A DNA stretch of 44,213 bases from an uncultured Bacteroidales bacterium (GCA_900317955.1 ONIP01000021.1:1-44213); one strand, 5' to 3'; shown: positions 24,971-34,025, counted from the stretch's first letter. Numbers and translations: made by a program. The notes: a model not told the origin generated them from the letters alone.

Positions 24971-25149
24971 TAGAATTCGTTTAGTAGCTTATTCGCTTAA
25001 TAGTTTAATCGCTTAATCGGGAGTCTAAGACTAACACATTAACACATTCAAATTGCTTGATTGTCTGATTGCTTGATTGTTTGAGTAATTTGACTGCGCC
25101 AGCCACTCAAGCATTAACACATTAACACATTAACACATTCAAACACATC
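24971..25149. repeat. octamer intergenic repeat block 3 (inverted relative to block 2)
   Basis: GAATTCG at 24973 is followed by octamers TTTAGTAG, CTTATTCG, CTTAATAG, TTTAATCG, CTTAATCG and then GGGAGTC at 25019-25025. This is the inverse of 24316-24352 in block 2, with two extra octamers (16 bp). Then GACTAACACATTAACACATT, runs of GATTGCTT-type octamers, and four ATTAACAC units follow. It fills the spacer up to the panD promoter. Confidence 0.8.
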
Positions 25150-25177
25150 AACAGGAGAAACAAGATGTGACAAACAT

Positions 25178-25208
25178 TTTGAATAATGAATAGTTTTACG
25201 TATCTTTG
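25178..25208 (+). promoter_or_regulatory. panD: consensus promoter of panD
   Basis: TTTG (25178-25181), exactly 19 nt, then TATCTTTG (25201-25208): a full match to the Bacteroidetes TTTG-N19-TAnnTTTG consensus. The panD ATG is at 25224, so a transcript starting about 7 nt after the box would have a leader of only about 10 nt. Confidence 0.75.
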
Positions 25209-25223
25209 CAAAAATTTCAGGCA

Positions 25224-25568
25224 ATGCTTGTAAACGTATTAAAATCTAAGATTCACAGAGTTACAGTTACCGAGGCCAATCTTGACTATATCGGAAGTAT
25301 CACGATTGACGAAGACCTCATGGAGGCCTGCAACATAATTGAGAACGAAAAAGTCGACATATACAATATAACCAACGGAGAGAGACTGAGCACCTACGCC
25401 ATAAAAGGCGAACGCGGGAGCGGAGTGATAGGACTCAACGGAGCTGCAGCCCACAAGGCACCCGTCGGCTCACTGATTATCATAGCCTCGTATGCCATGA
25501 TGGACTTTGAAGAGGCCAAGGAATGGCATCCCATTGTTATATTTCCAGAGAACAACAAACTACGATAA
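25224..25568 (+). CDS. panD: aspartate 1-decarboxylase
   Basis: PanD decarboxylates L-aspartate to beta-alanine for pantothenate and coenzyme A synthesis, using a pyruvoyl group made by self-cleavage. The product is 114 residues from ATG 25224; an in-frame TTG at 25206 lies inside the promoter box and is rejected. The cleavage site Gly24-Ser25 is present in [10 protein letters not shown]. Other family motifs are [34 protein letters not shown] and DLVI-type [14 protein letters not shown]. It is followed after 8 nt by a flippase-like gene, so the two are probably co-transcribed. No panB or panC is in the window. Confidence 0.93.
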   Translation: MLVNVLKSKIHRVTVTEANLDYIGSITIDEDLMEACNIIENEKVDIYNITNGERLSTYAIKGERGSGVIGLNGAAAHKAPVGSLIIIASYAMMDFEEAKEWHPIVIFPENNKLR

Positions 25569-25576
25569 GCCCCGCC

Positions 25577-26614
25577 ATGCCCGACGATAGCACAACGCCT
25601 GTGAAAAAGAAAAACCGGTTGGCCGACATCGTGAAGATGGCAGTCTTCCTTGGTATTGGTATTTTCTTTATATACTGGTTTTTGCTGAAACTGGAGCCGG
25701 AGCAGAAGGCGGCCATCTGGCAATCGTTCGAGGATGCCAACTATGCATGGGTTGCCGTGGCGATGGGAGTATGCCTGCTGAGCCATTTTGTGCGGGCACT
25801 GCGTTGGCGGTTGCTTTTCCGTCCGATAGGACATACGCCCAGCATCAACAATACTTTCGGGTCGGTGGTGGTGGCCTATCTGGCCAATCTGGCTTTCCCC
25901 CGTGCGGGCGAGGTGATGCGATGCGCCACCCTGCGCACCAGCGAGAAAATACCCATTGAGAAATCGCTCGGCACGGTGGTGACTGAACGCCTGATAGACA
26001 CACTGGCCTTTGGCATTGTGGTGTTGATTGGGATGCTGGTGATGTTTGGACAGGCTAAGGACTGGCTCTACAACACCCTGTCGGAGAAGTATGACAACAT
26101 ACCCAACATGACCTTCATCATCAGTGTGCTTGTGGCGATGGGCTTGTTGGCATTTATCGGTTACAAACTATTGTGGAAACGTCTGCTGCACATTGCATTC
26201 TTTAAGAAGATTGACGACATGGTGCGCGGGATGATTGAAGGGGTGAAAAGTATATTCCACCTTGGCAAACGGCGTACACTGATGTTTATTGTATACAGCG
26301 TCATCATCTACCTGCTCTATATTCTGGGCGGACTTATCATCTTCCAGGCTTTTGACGAGACCCAATGGTTAGGAATGCGGGCAGCCTTTGTGCTATACCT
26401 GTTCGGCACCGTTGGTATGACCTTTTCGCAGGGCGGCATAGGGGTGTATCCCGTATTGGTACAGGTTGCGCTGTCGATATACGGAATCAGCATGGAGGTC
26501 GGCACAGCCTGCGGATGGCTGTTGTGGGCAAGCCAGCAGGCCGCAGTGATAGTGGTTGGTGCAGCCTACCTCATCTACTTCAGTACCAAGAAATCATCCC
26601 AAAGAAAGCGATAA
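25577..26614 (+). CDS. lysylphosphatidylglycerol synthase TM region / UPF0104 flippase-like protein
   Basis: The integral membrane protein has 345 residues from ATG 25577 (MPDDSTTPVKKKNRLADIVK); the in-frame extension upstream lies within panD. It has about eight helices, for example MAVFLGIGIFFIYWFLL, WVAVAMGVCLLSHFVRALRW and TLMFIVYSVIIYLLYILGGL. Family features are SHFVRALRWRLLFRPIG, GSVVVAYLANLAFPRAGEVM, RCATLRTSEKIPIEKSLGTV and VTERLIDTLAFG, as in the AglD/MprF transmembrane family. It probably handles a lipid or glycolipid at the inner membrane, but the substrate is unknown. Confidence 0.85.
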   Translation: MPDDSTTPVKKKNRLADIVKMAVFLGIGIFFIYWFLLKLEPEQKAAIWQSFEDANYAWVAVAMGVCLLSHFVRALRWRLLFRPIGHTPSINNTFGSVVVAYLANLAFPRAGEVMRCATLRTSEKIPIEKSLGTVVTERLIDTLAFGIVVLIGMLVMFGQAKDWLYNTLSEKYDNIPNMTFIISVLVAMGLLAFIGYKLLWKRLLHIAFFKKIDDMVRGMIEGVKSIFHLGKRRTLMFIVYSVIIYLLYILGGLIIFQAFDETQWLGMRAAFVLYLFGTVGMTFSQGGIGVYPVLVQVALSIYGISMEVGTACGWLLWASQQAAVIVVGAAYLIYFSTKKSSQRKR

Positions 26615-26649
26615 AAACCTTATTAGACACTTTATAACACGACATCATT

Positions 26650-27582
26650 ATGGAAAAGACCCGTTGTTTGATTATTGGTTCCGGCCCTGCCGGGTATACC
26701 GCAGGCATATACACCAGCCGCGCTGACATCCACCCCATTCTTTACGAAGGAATGCAGCCTGGCGGACAACTGACTATTACCACCGAGATAGAGAATTTCC
26801 CCGGTTACCCTGAGGGCATATCCGGCACCGACATGATGGCCGACCTGAAGAAACAGGCGCAGCGTTTCGGCACCGATGTGCGCCCGGGATATATTGTCAA
26901 GGCCGATTTCTCACAGCGTCCTTTCCGCTGTGTCGACGACCACGACAACGTTATCGAGGCCGAAACCGTTATCATAGCCACTGGTGCATCGGCCCGTTGG
27001 TTGGGATTAGACAGCGAGAAGAAACTCTACGGACAGGGTGTGAGTGCCTGTGCCACATGCGACGGCTACTTTTACAAGGGGCTGGATGTGGCTGTTGTAG
27101 GCGGCGGCGACACTGCTTGCGAAGAGGCCAACTACCTTGCCACCCTCTGCAACAAAGTTTATCTTATCCATCGCCGCAACGAGTTACGCGCTTCGAAGTC
27201 GATGCAGCACCGCGTTCTCACCAATCCAAAGATTGAGATGATTTGGGATTCCACAACCAAAGAGATTTGTGGAGACGACCTTGACGGAGTGACGGGTGCT
27301 AATATTCAAAATGTCAAAACGGGTGAAATCCGCCATATCGACATCGCGGGGTTCTTTGTGGCCATTGGACACAAACCCAACACCGATTTTGTCAAAGACC
27401 AGATAGAGCTGGACGAACAGGGATACATCAAAGTAAAGAATCCCGGAAGCGCAACCAATATACCCGGAGTGTTCGCCGCAGGCGATGTCTGCGACCCGAA
27501 CTACCGTCAGGCCATCGTTGCTGCCGGCAAAGGATGTATTGCCGCCATGGATGTAGAACGTTTCCTGCAAAGCCAGAACTAA
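26650..27582 (+). CDS. trxB: thioredoxin-disulfide reductase
   Basis: This NADPH-dependent flavoprotein reduces thioredoxin in the cytosol. The chain has 310 residues. The N-terminal FAD site is GSGPAGYTAGIYTSRA with PGGQLTITTEIENFPGYPEG. The redox-active pair is CATC at residues 134-137 (SACATCDGYFYKG). The NADPH site is VVGGGDTACEEANYL with HRRNELRASK. The C-terminal FAD contact is GVFAAGDVCDPNYRQAIVAA. Length and motif order are normal. It is followed after 10 nt by the porin gene. Confidence 0.96.
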   Translation: MEKTRCLIIGSGPAGYTAGIYTSRADIHPILYEGMQPGGQLTITTEIENFPGYPEGISGTDMMADLKKQAQRFGTDVRPGYIVKADFSQRPFRCVDDHDNVIEAETVIIATGASARWLGLDSEKKLYGQGVSACATCDGYFYKGLDVAVVGGGDTACEEANYLATLCNKVYLIHRRNELRASKSMQHRVLTNPKIEMIWDSTTKEICGDDLDGVTGANIQNVKTGEIRHIDIAGFFVAIGHKPNTDFVKDQIELDEQGYIKVKNPGSATNIPGVFAAGDVCDPNYRQAIVAAGKGCIAAMDVERFLQSQN

Positions 27583-27592
27583 TTGCCACAAG

Positions 27593-29755
27593 GTGATTGC
27601 CAGGAGAGCCATACCATTTCTGTTGCTGTTGCTCATGGCCGCCGCGTCGTGGGGACAGGTGGATTTGAACAACCTCAATACCCTGCGCAATAATATTCCG
27701 ACGGGGGCGAACAACACGTTCAACAGACCCAACAACATGCCGGATACGGCCTCGTCTGCCGACACCAACAATGGACCGAAGGGGATAATATATCACGTCG
27801 ACATTCCTGACAGTGTGTTGCAAGCTTCTGTTTTCATGTTTAACAAGCTTGCACGAAACATTAAGATCATGGCTGTAGAGCACCCAAAGCTCTCCCCTAC
27901 CGGGGCTCAATTCTCCGATTGCCTCGATGCCTTCAACGGCAATTACTACTTGACGGTTACCGAATTGGGACATCCACACCTGTCGATTGTGCCGATATTC
28001 GATGCCACCCCGGGACTGGTATACAAGAGCAACATCTATCCGGGTTATTACAAAACACCCGAGAACCTTACGTTCTACCAAGTGCAGAAGCCTTACACGC
28101 TACTCTCCTACAACAGTTCGCTCGACAAGGACTACCAAATTCATGTGACGCATACCCAGAACATCAACGAACGCTGGAACGTAGCCCTTGATTATCACCT
28201 TTTAAGTCCGACCGGAGTATTTGCCAACAGTTCTGCAACCGACCACATCTTCGACCTGAACACGAACTACTATTCGCGCGATGCCCGTTATCAACTCTCG
28301 GCAGGACTGATATGGCAGCGCATGGTCTTGGGCGAGAACGGAGGCCTTTCCAACGAGGATATTTTTATCAACAAACGCATCTCCAACATGGGAGGTGTGC
28401 CGGTAAAAGAAAACAGGCGTTTCAGTAACAACAACGACCGGACAGTTTTTGTCCGTCAGTCGTACAATACCGTACGTCAATTTGAATGGTACCGTCCCAT
28501 CGATTCAACTTACATTGACACCGTACCTGTATACGACACATTGCCAATCACTGTGTTCGACACCGTGATAGGCGACAGCATCACGCGCGATTCGGTCAAC
28601 ATTTCCTACAAATATGAGGTGCGCGACACCATTGTCGGCTACGACACCATCCAGCCCCACGACCCGCACGTATACAATACCGGCGTTCTTGGGCTTGAAA
28701 TCCAGTGGGACAAACAGAAATACCGTTGCATTGACTCCACCCTTTACAACCGTATTGCGGGTTCTGTTTTCTGGACCAACGATGCCTATATGGACCACCG
28801 TTGGCATAATCCGTTGAAACTGTATGGCGGTGTCCGGCCTGAAATATCGTGGCTGCAACTCAACGACAGCCTCTATTCCCAGTCCAACCTGCGCCGTGTG
28901 GCACTATACCCTTTTGCAAGGGTTGAAATCAGCCCATGGCCTGCCACCGAACTTAATGTCTACGCCGAGGCTGCGCCCAATCTGGCAGAATACAACCTCG
29001 ACGCACGTCTTGTTTTCCCATTCCGCGACAGCATTGGAAACTCCAAGCACAACATAACGCTTCGCGCACAAATCAAAGCCTACAATCCCGAACTCATCTA
29101 CGAAGCACAAAACCTCCTTGTGAAGAGCCCCTCCGCAGTAACCCCTCTCAAGCCCATAGGAGTACGCAAAATTGAAGCCGACTACACACGCAAAGACCTT
29201 TTCCAGATCCACCTTGCTGCCAGCCACGTAAGTCATAACATCTGGTTCGAGCAATTTGGCGACAGTTCCTCTTCCGCCCTGCTTCCCCGGCAGGCCGAAG
29301 GCAGCGCACTTCTGCTGCAAGGCCGTGTAAACCTCTACCTCACCATCAACTCATGGCTGCACTACGACATGCAGCAACATCTTCAATTCAGCTCCGACCA
29401 AGAACAAATCCGCGTCCCACTCTTTGCAAGCAAAAACTCATTCTATACCGATTTCAAACTATTCCACAACGCCCTGCGCACCCAGATAGGTTTCGACATC
29501 CGCTACCACACACCCTACAAAGCCGATGCCTACGACCCCCTCATGGGTGTCTTCTACCGCCAAAACGACACCAAAGTGGGCAACTACCTGTGGGCAGACT
29601 TCTTCATCAACCTGCAAATCAAACGTGCCAGCGTCTATGCCAAGGCCGCGCACCTCAACTCCTTCATCGAAGACCACTCCTTCTGCATTCTGCCCCATTA
29701 CCCGTCCAAACAGTTTGGCTTCTTCTTCGGCATCACATGGAAATTTTTCGACTAA
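27593..29755 (+). CDS. putative outer-membrane porin (Porin_10 type)
   Basis: The protein has 720 residues and starts at GTG 27593, chosen because the signal peptide IARRAIPFLLLLLMAAASWG then Q follows and no ATG precedes it. The mature chain reads like the large Bacteroidetes putative-porin family: NIYPGYYKTPENLTFYQVQK, PYTLLSYNSSLDKDYQIHVT, HTQNINERWNVALDYHLLSP, then many amphipathic strands. It ends FGFFFGITWKFFD, with the terminal aromatic expected of a barrel. It should sit in the outer membrane; the solute is unknown. The latter half becomes markedly C-rich on the coding strand. Confidence 0.8.
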   Translation: MIARRAIPFLLLLLMAAASWGQVDLNNLNTLRNNIPTGANNTFNRPNNMPDTASSADTNNGPKGIIYHVDIPDSVLQASVFMFNKLARNIKIMAVEHPKLSPTGAQFSDCLDAFNGNYYLTVTELGHPHLSIVPIFDATPGLVYKSNIYPGYYKTPENLTFYQVQKPYTLLSYNSSLDKDYQIHVTHTQNINERWNVALDYHLLSPTGVFANSSATDHIFDLNTNYYSRDARYQLSAGLIWQRMVLGENGGLSNEDIFINKRISNMGGVPVKENRRFSNNNDRTVFVRQSYNTVRQFEWYRPIDSTYIDTVPVYDTLPITVFDTVIGDSITRDSVNISYKYEVRDTIVGYDTIQPHDPHVYNTGVLGLEIQWDKQKYRCIDSTLYNRIAGSVFWTNDAYMDHRWHNPLKLYGGVRPEISWLQLNDSLYSQSNLRRVALYPFARVEISPWPATELNVYAEAAPNLAEYNLDARLVFPFRDSIGNSKHNITLRAQIKAYNPELIYEAQNLLVKSPSAVTPLKPIGVRKIEADYTRKDLFQIHLAASHVSHNIWFEQFGDSSSSALLPRQAEGSALLLQGRVNLYLTINSWLHYDMQQHLQFSSDQEQIRVPLFASKNSFYTDFKLFHNALRTQIGFDIRYHTPYKADAYDPLMGVFYRQNDTKVGNYLWADFFINLQIKRASVYAKAAHLNSFIEDHSFCILPHYPSKQFGFFFGITWKFFD

Positions 29756-29795
29756 GTATTAATTTATTATCATTAACAATATAATATTTTCAATC

Positions 29796-30803
29796 ATGAC
29801 ACTCTTAGAACAAATCCACGCAAAAGCAAAAGCCGCCAACAAGACCATCGTTCTTGCCGAAGGTACTGAAGAACGCACCCTTAAAGCAGCCGACATCATC
29901 CTGAAAGAAGGCATTGCCCGCCTAATTCTCCTCGGCAACGAATCGGAAATCAAGAATCTCGCCAACCAGTGGGGCTTGAAAAATATCGACAAGGCCACCA
30001 TCATCGACCCCGAAACCAACCCCAAACGCGAATACTACGCCCAAATGCTCTGCGAAATCCGCAAAAAGAAAGGCATGCAGATGGACGAAGCAATGAAACT
30101 TGTTGCCGACCCGCTCTATCTGGCTTGCATGCTCATCAAGAACGGCGATGCCGACGGTGAAGTGGCAGGTGCCCGCAACGCCACTGGCGATGTGCTCCGT
30201 CCCGCCTTCCAGATTGTCAAGACCCTCCCCGGTGTCAGCGTCGTCAGCGGTGCTTTCATCATGATTCTCAAAGACACCACCTACGGTGAGAACGGCATGT
30301 TTGTCTTTGCCGACTGTGCCGCTACCCCCTGCCCCACTGCTGAAGAATTGGGTCAGATAGCCGTTGTTTCCGCACAGACCGCCAAGGCAATAGCAGGATT
30401 TGAAGACCCCCGTGTCGCCATCCTCAGTTTCTCCACCAAAGGCAGTGCCAAACACGAACTGGTTGACAAAGTCATTGAGGCCACCCGTGTAGCCCACGAA
30501 CTTGACCCCAACGTCCATCTCGACGGCGAACTCCAGGCCGATGCCGCCATCGTTCCCAAAGTGGGTGCCAGCAAAGCCCCCGGCAGCGACATCGCAGGCA
30601 AGGCCAACGTCCTTGTCTTCCCCGACCTTCAGAGCGGCAACATCTGCTACAAACTCGTCCAGCGTCTCGCAGGTGCCGAGGCTGTAGGTCCCGTCATGCA
30701 GGGCATGGCCGCTCCCATCAACGACCTTAGCCGTGGCTGCAGTGTCGAGGATGTGGTCAACGTCGTAGCCATCACCGCCACCCAGGCAGCTTCCAAGAAG
30801 TAA
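29796..30803 (+). CDS. pta: phosphate acetyltransferase
   Basis: The enzyme converts acetyl-CoA and phosphate to acetyl phosphate and CoA in the cytosol, the first step of fermentative acetate production. The chain has 335 residues, the short form lacking the N-terminal DRTGG regulatory part. Family features are TIVLAEGTEERTLKAADIIL, NGDADGEVAGARNATGDVLR, PCPTAEELGQIAVVSAQTAK, RVAILSFSTKGSAKHELVDK, DGELQADAAIVPKVGASKAP, GSDIAGKANVLVFPDLQSGN and GPVMQGMAAPINDLSRGCSV. In most Bacteroidales ackA lies beside it, but none is in this window. The gene ends at octamer repeat block 4. Confidence 0.95.
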   Translation: MTLLEQIHAKAKAANKTIVLAEGTEERTLKAADIILKEGIARLILLGNESEIKNLANQWGLKNIDKATIIDPETNPKREYYAQMLCEIRKKKGMQMDEAMKLVADPLYLACMLIKNGDADGEVAGARNATGDVLRPAFQIVKTLPGVSVVSGAFIMILKDTTYGENGMFVFADCAATPCPTAEELGQIAVVSAQTAKAIAGFEDPRVAILSFSTKGSAKHELVDKVIEATRVAHELDPNVHLDGELQADAAIVPKVGASKAPGSDIAGKANVLVFPDLQSGNICYKLVQRLAGAEAVGPVMQGMAAPINDLSRGCSVEDVVNVVAITATQAASKK

Positions 30804-30810
30804 TCTTTCT

Positions 30811-30907
30811 AATTCGTTAATGTGTGAATGTGTTAACTCGCAAATCGACTAACACATTCACATGTTAACATTAACGAATTAAAGCATTAACGCATTAACA
30901 CATTCAA
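30811..30907. repeat. octamer intergenic repeat block 4, self-complementary
   Basis: The block is AATTCGTTAATGTGTGAATG followed by TGTTA, a short spacer, and the inverse TAACACATTCACATG...ACATTAACGAATT, so it folds into a long imperfect hairpin. It continues as octamers ATTAAAGC, ATTAACGC and ATTAACAC. It begins 8 nt after the pta stop codon and may act as its terminator, although no T-run follows. Confidence 0.7.
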
Positions 30908-30912
30908 AAGAC

Positions 30913-31347
30913 ATGCGTATCAGGTACATCAAACTTAAACACTGGATTATTGCAGTCGCCGCTGCTGCCTTGGGCATGAATGTCAGTTGTGAAATGCCAG
31001 TCGAATACGGCACTCCCGAAGCGAAGTATCATGTAAAGGGAACCATCACCGCTCCCGATGGCAATCCTATCCCCGGCATTGAGGTATCGCAGCATTGGGG
31101 TGCAGATTCCCGTCACCCTTTCGACACCACCGATGCCCAAGGGAATTTCAAGACCACCATCAGGTCTTTCCCCGGGGAGCCAATCCAACTCACTTTCACC
31201 GACATCGACAGTACTGAGAATGGCAGCTACCTCGACACTACGGTGCATGTTGCCACCCGCGACGTCCCCTTGTCGGGTGGTGATGGACACTGGTACAGAG
31301 GCGAAGGCACGGTGAATGTGGATGTCACACTTACTGCTAAATCATAA
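30913..31347 (+). CDS. putative radical-SAM-associated lipoprotein
   Basis: The protein has 144 residues. The N-terminus MRIRYIKLKHWIIAVAAAAL then GMNVSC is a signal peptide with Cys at about residue 26. The mature start EMPVEYGTPEAKYHVKGTIT then PDGNPIPGIEV has the EYG-x-P-x-A-x-(Y/F)-x-V-K-G pattern of the Bacteroidetes putative lipoprotein family encoded next to radical-SAM enzymes. A transthyretin-like (carboxypeptidase regulatory-like) beta fold is likely from VKGTITAPDGNPIPGI. The radical-SAM partner is not in the window. It is followed after 10 nt by glyS and preceded by repeat block 4. Confidence 0.65.
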   Translation: MRIRYIKLKHWIIAVAAAALGMNVSCEMPVEYGTPEAKYHVKGTITAPDGNPIPGIEVSQHWGADSRHPFDTTDAQGNFKTTIRSFPGEPIQLTFTDIDSTENGSYLDTTVHVATRDVPLSGGDGHWYRGEGTVNVDVTLTAKS

Positions 31348-31357
31348 TTTCTAATAT

Positions 31358-32875
31358 ATGGCAAATCAAGAAGAATTCTTCAAAAAAGTAGTATCCCACG
31401 CCAAGGAGTACGGCTTCATATTCCCCTCCAGCGAGATATACGACGGCCTCGCCGCCGTGTATGACTACGGCCAGCTGGGAACCGAACTCAAAAACAACAT
31501 CAAGCAATACTGGTGGCGCAGCATGGTGCAGTACCACGAGAACATCGTCGGCATCGACTCCGCCATCTTCATGCACCCACGCATCTGGAAAGCCTCCGGC
31601 CATGTGGATGCCTTCAACGACCCCCTGATTGACAACAAGGACTCCAAGAAACGCTATCGTGCCGATGTGCTCATCGAGGACCACATAGCCAAAATCGAAG
31701 AGAAAATCAACAAGGAATGCGAGAAGGCCCACAAACGCTTCGGCGACGCCTTCGACCGCCAACAGTTCGTCACCACCAACGCCCGTGTGCTGGAGCACCA
31801 GAAACAGATTGACGAAATCCGCGCCAAGTATGCCGAACTGATGAACGCCAACGACCTTGCCGGTCTCAAGCAGCTCATCCTCGACCTCGGCATCGTCTGC
31901 CCCGTCAGCGGCACCCGCAACTGGACCGACGTGCGCCAGTTCAACCTCATGTTCGCCACCAAGATGGGCTCCGTCATCGACGACAGCGACACCCTTTATC
32001 TCCGTCCCGAAACGGCTCAGGGCATCTTCGTCAACTTCCTCAACGTGCAGAAGTCCGGCCGCATGAAGATTCCCTTCGGCATCGCCCAGATTGGCAAAGC
32101 CTTCCGCAACGAAATCGTCGCCCGTCAGTTCATTTTCCGCATGCGCGAATTCGAGCAGATGGAAATGCAGTTCTTTGTACGTCCCGGCACCGAGATGGAG
32201 TGGTTCCGCTACTGGAAAGAGGAACGCCTCAAATGGCACCTCGCCTTAGGCATCCCGGCCGAAAACTACCGCTACCACGACCACGAGAAACTGGCCCACT
32301 ACGCCAATGCCGCCACCGACATCGAATTCAACTTCCCCTTCGGATTCAAAGAACTTGAAGGCATCCACAGCCGCACCGACTTCGACCTCAGCCGTCACAG
32401 CGAGTTCAGTGGCAAGAAACTCCAGTATTTCGACTCCGAACTCAACGAAAGCTACACCCCCTACGTCATCGAAACCTCCATCGGTGTCGACCGTACCTTT
32501 CTCGCCATCTTCAGCCATGCGCTGAAAGACGAAACCCTCCCCGACGGTTCCACCCGCACTGTCCTCAGCCTGCCCGCCATGCTGGCACCCTACAAGGCTG
32601 CCGTGCTGCCTCTGGTCAAGAAAGACGGCCTTCCCGAAAAAGCCCGCGAGATCATGGACATGCTCAAGCCGCACTACATGCTCCAATACGACGAAAAAGA
32701 CGCCATCGGCCGTCGCTATCGCCGTCAGGATGCCATCGGCACCCCCTTCTGCATCACCGTCGACAACGATACCCTCAACGACAACAGCGTCACTGTCCGC
32801 CACCGCGACACCATGCAGCAGGAGCGCATCGCCATAGACAATCTCCCCGCCTATCTTCACAACAACCTCAGATAA
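31358..32875 (+). CDS. glyS: glycine--tRNA ligase, single-chain type
   Basis: This class II synthetase charges tRNA-Gly in the cytosol as a homodimer of the eukaryotic-like single-polypeptide type, not the alpha2beta2 GlyQ/GlyS type. The chain has 505 residues. Seen are SHAKEYGFIFPSSEIYDGLA, VYDYGQLGTELKNNIKQYWW, LYLRPETAQGIFVNFLNVQK, FGIAQIGKAFRNEI, RMREFEQMEMQFFVRPG and the motif 3 region ETSIGVDRTFLAIFSHALKD. The anticodon domain follows (LAPYKAAVLPLVKKDGLPEK). Length and order are normal. The coding strand is C-rich. It ends before repeat block 5. Confidence 0.95.
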   Translation: MANQEEFFKKVVSHAKEYGFIFPSSEIYDGLAAVYDYGQLGTELKNNIKQYWWRSMVQYHENIVGIDSAIFMHPRIWKASGHVDAFNDPLIDNKDSKKRYRADVLIEDHIAKIEEKINKECEKAHKRFGDAFDRQQFVTTNARVLEHQKQIDEIRAKYAELMNANDLAGLKQLILDLGIVCPVSGTRNWTDVRQFNLMFATKMGSVIDDSDTLYLRPETAQGIFVNFLNVQKSGRMKIPFGIAQIGKAFRNEIVARQFIFRMREFEQMEMQFFVRPGTEMEWFRYWKEERLKWHLALGIPAENYRYHDHEKLAHYANAATDIEFNFPFGFKELEGIHSRTDFDLSRHSEFSGKKLQYFDSELNESYTPYVIETSIGVDRTFLAIFSHALKDETLPDGSTRTVLSLPAMLAPYKAAVLPLVKKDGLPEKAREIMDMLKPHYMLQYDEKDAIGRRYRRQDAIGTPFCITVDNDTLNDNSVTVRHRDTMQQERIAIDNLPAYLHNNLR

Positions 32876-32911
32876 TCCATCTCTTTGGGGCAAAAACAGC
32901 GAGATATTGCT

Positions 32912-33010
32912 TGAATGAATGTGTTAATGCGTGAATGTGGTAACGTGTGAGTCCTTGGTGCATCAAAGACTCACGAATTGACGAATTAACACATCAACGC
33001 AATCAGAATC
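32912..33010. repeat. octamer intergenic repeat block 5 with hairpin
   Basis: TGAATGTG/TTAATGCG-type octamers lead to GTGAGTCCTTGGTGCATCAA then AGACTCACGAATT, a variant of the long word in blocks 1 and 2. Here GTGAGTC and GACTCAC pair as a 7-bp stem. ACGAATTA and ACACATCA octamers follow up to about 33010. Confidence 0.7.
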
Positions 33011-33046
33011 ACTCGCTGTTTTTGTCCCTTTTATTTAGAAAACGCC

Positions 33047-33931
33047 ATGAATAAACAACTCTCACGCTATCTCGTCATTTTCACCATTGCGCAACTCTTT
33101 GTCTTAATCATTGCCGCAATCTATCCTTTTTTTCAAAGCCAAGTCAACTTGAGTCCACGGTTTCACATTGCGTGCCGCACACTTCTTGACTACATCCCCG
33201 GCATCGTCCTCGCCGGATTTCTCCTTTACAACATGTCACATACCGGCACTGTAAAACTATTCTCACTGATTCTCACATTATTTGGAGGAATGACTGGACT
33301 GCTTATGCACCTCAGCCAACTGCCTATTGTCCGCAAATACGGCGCCATAACCATCATCTATTCCCTGCTTCTAATCGTTTTTTCTATCTTCTTCCCCTAT
33401 TTGCTCAATGCATTAAAATACATCTTATATGCCACTGTTCTCGTCTCTGTCCTCTACGACCTATGGTACATCCATCTGCCTCAATGCAGCCAGACCTATT
33501 GGCTACAGGCAATCATCTTCATTCTCTCCTTCACCCACCCCTGGACAGCCATACTCTCCATCTTCATCCTCTCTCTTCCCGCCGCACTTCCCGCTGAGAG
33601 GATAAAACCCCTGCTCAGATACCTCATCCCCATCGTCATCTTCACTTTCGCCAATAAAATCTGCACAGCCATCCCCGGCAATATTTCACTTTTTGGAATA
33701 CCCGCTTCTGTCACCATCCCTACCATATTATCCCTTATCCTATTCTGCATTATCGTAGTAATGCTCTACCACGATGCCCCTCGCACTCGGTTGCCGCGTT
33801 TCTGGCTCTGTGCATCGGCCATCGGCTCTGCGCCCGTCGCCGCCATGTGCTGCATCTTCGCCCAGCAAGAACACGATGCCAACCAACCCACAATGAATGA
33901 AAAAACTTCCGACAAGTCGACAAATGAATAA
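33047..33931 (+). CDS. polytopic membrane protein of unknown function
   Basis: The protein has 294 residues with about eight hydrophobic spans, among them YLVIFTIAQLFVLIIAAIYP, LLDYIPGIVLAGFLLYNM, ITIIYSLLLIVFSIFFPYLL and IPTILSLILFCIIVVMLYHD. A short hydrophilic tail (QQEHDANQPTMNEKTSDKST) ends the chain. No transporter or enzyme signature is recognised. It lies between repeat blocks 5 and 6 and is probably its own transcription unit. Base composition is less skewed than in the flanking glyS and M16 genes. Confidence 0.6.
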   Translation: MNKQLSRYLVIFTIAQLFVLIIAAIYPFFQSQVNLSPRFHIACRTLLDYIPGIVLAGFLLYNMSHTGTVKLFSLILTLFGGMTGLLMHLSQLPIVRKYGAITIIYSLLLIVFSIFFPYLLNALKYILYATVLVSVLYDLWYIHLPQCSQTYWLQAIIFILSFTHPWTAILSIFILSLPAALPAERIKPLLRYLIPIVIFTFANKICTAIPGNISLFGIPASVTIPTILSLILFCIIVVMLYHDAPRTRLPRFWLCASAIGSAPVAAMCCIFAQQEHDANQPTMNEKTSDKSTNE

Positions 33932-33942
33932 GTATAACGCCC

Positions 33943-34024
33943 CGCAACAAATAAACCGATAAACGAATCAACCCATCAACATATAAACGAATAAACAAAT
34001 AAACAAATAAACAAATCAACGCAT
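33943..34024. repeat. octamer intergenic repeat block 6
   Basis: The spacer is built of 8-bp units with core ATAAAC: ATAAACCG, ATAAACGA, then ATAAACAA repeated three times in tandem, with ATCAACCC and ATCAACGC variants. It has the same period as the TTAAC octamers elsewhere but a different core. It reaches to within 2 nt of the M16 start codon. Confidence 0.75.
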
Positions 34025-34025
34025 T

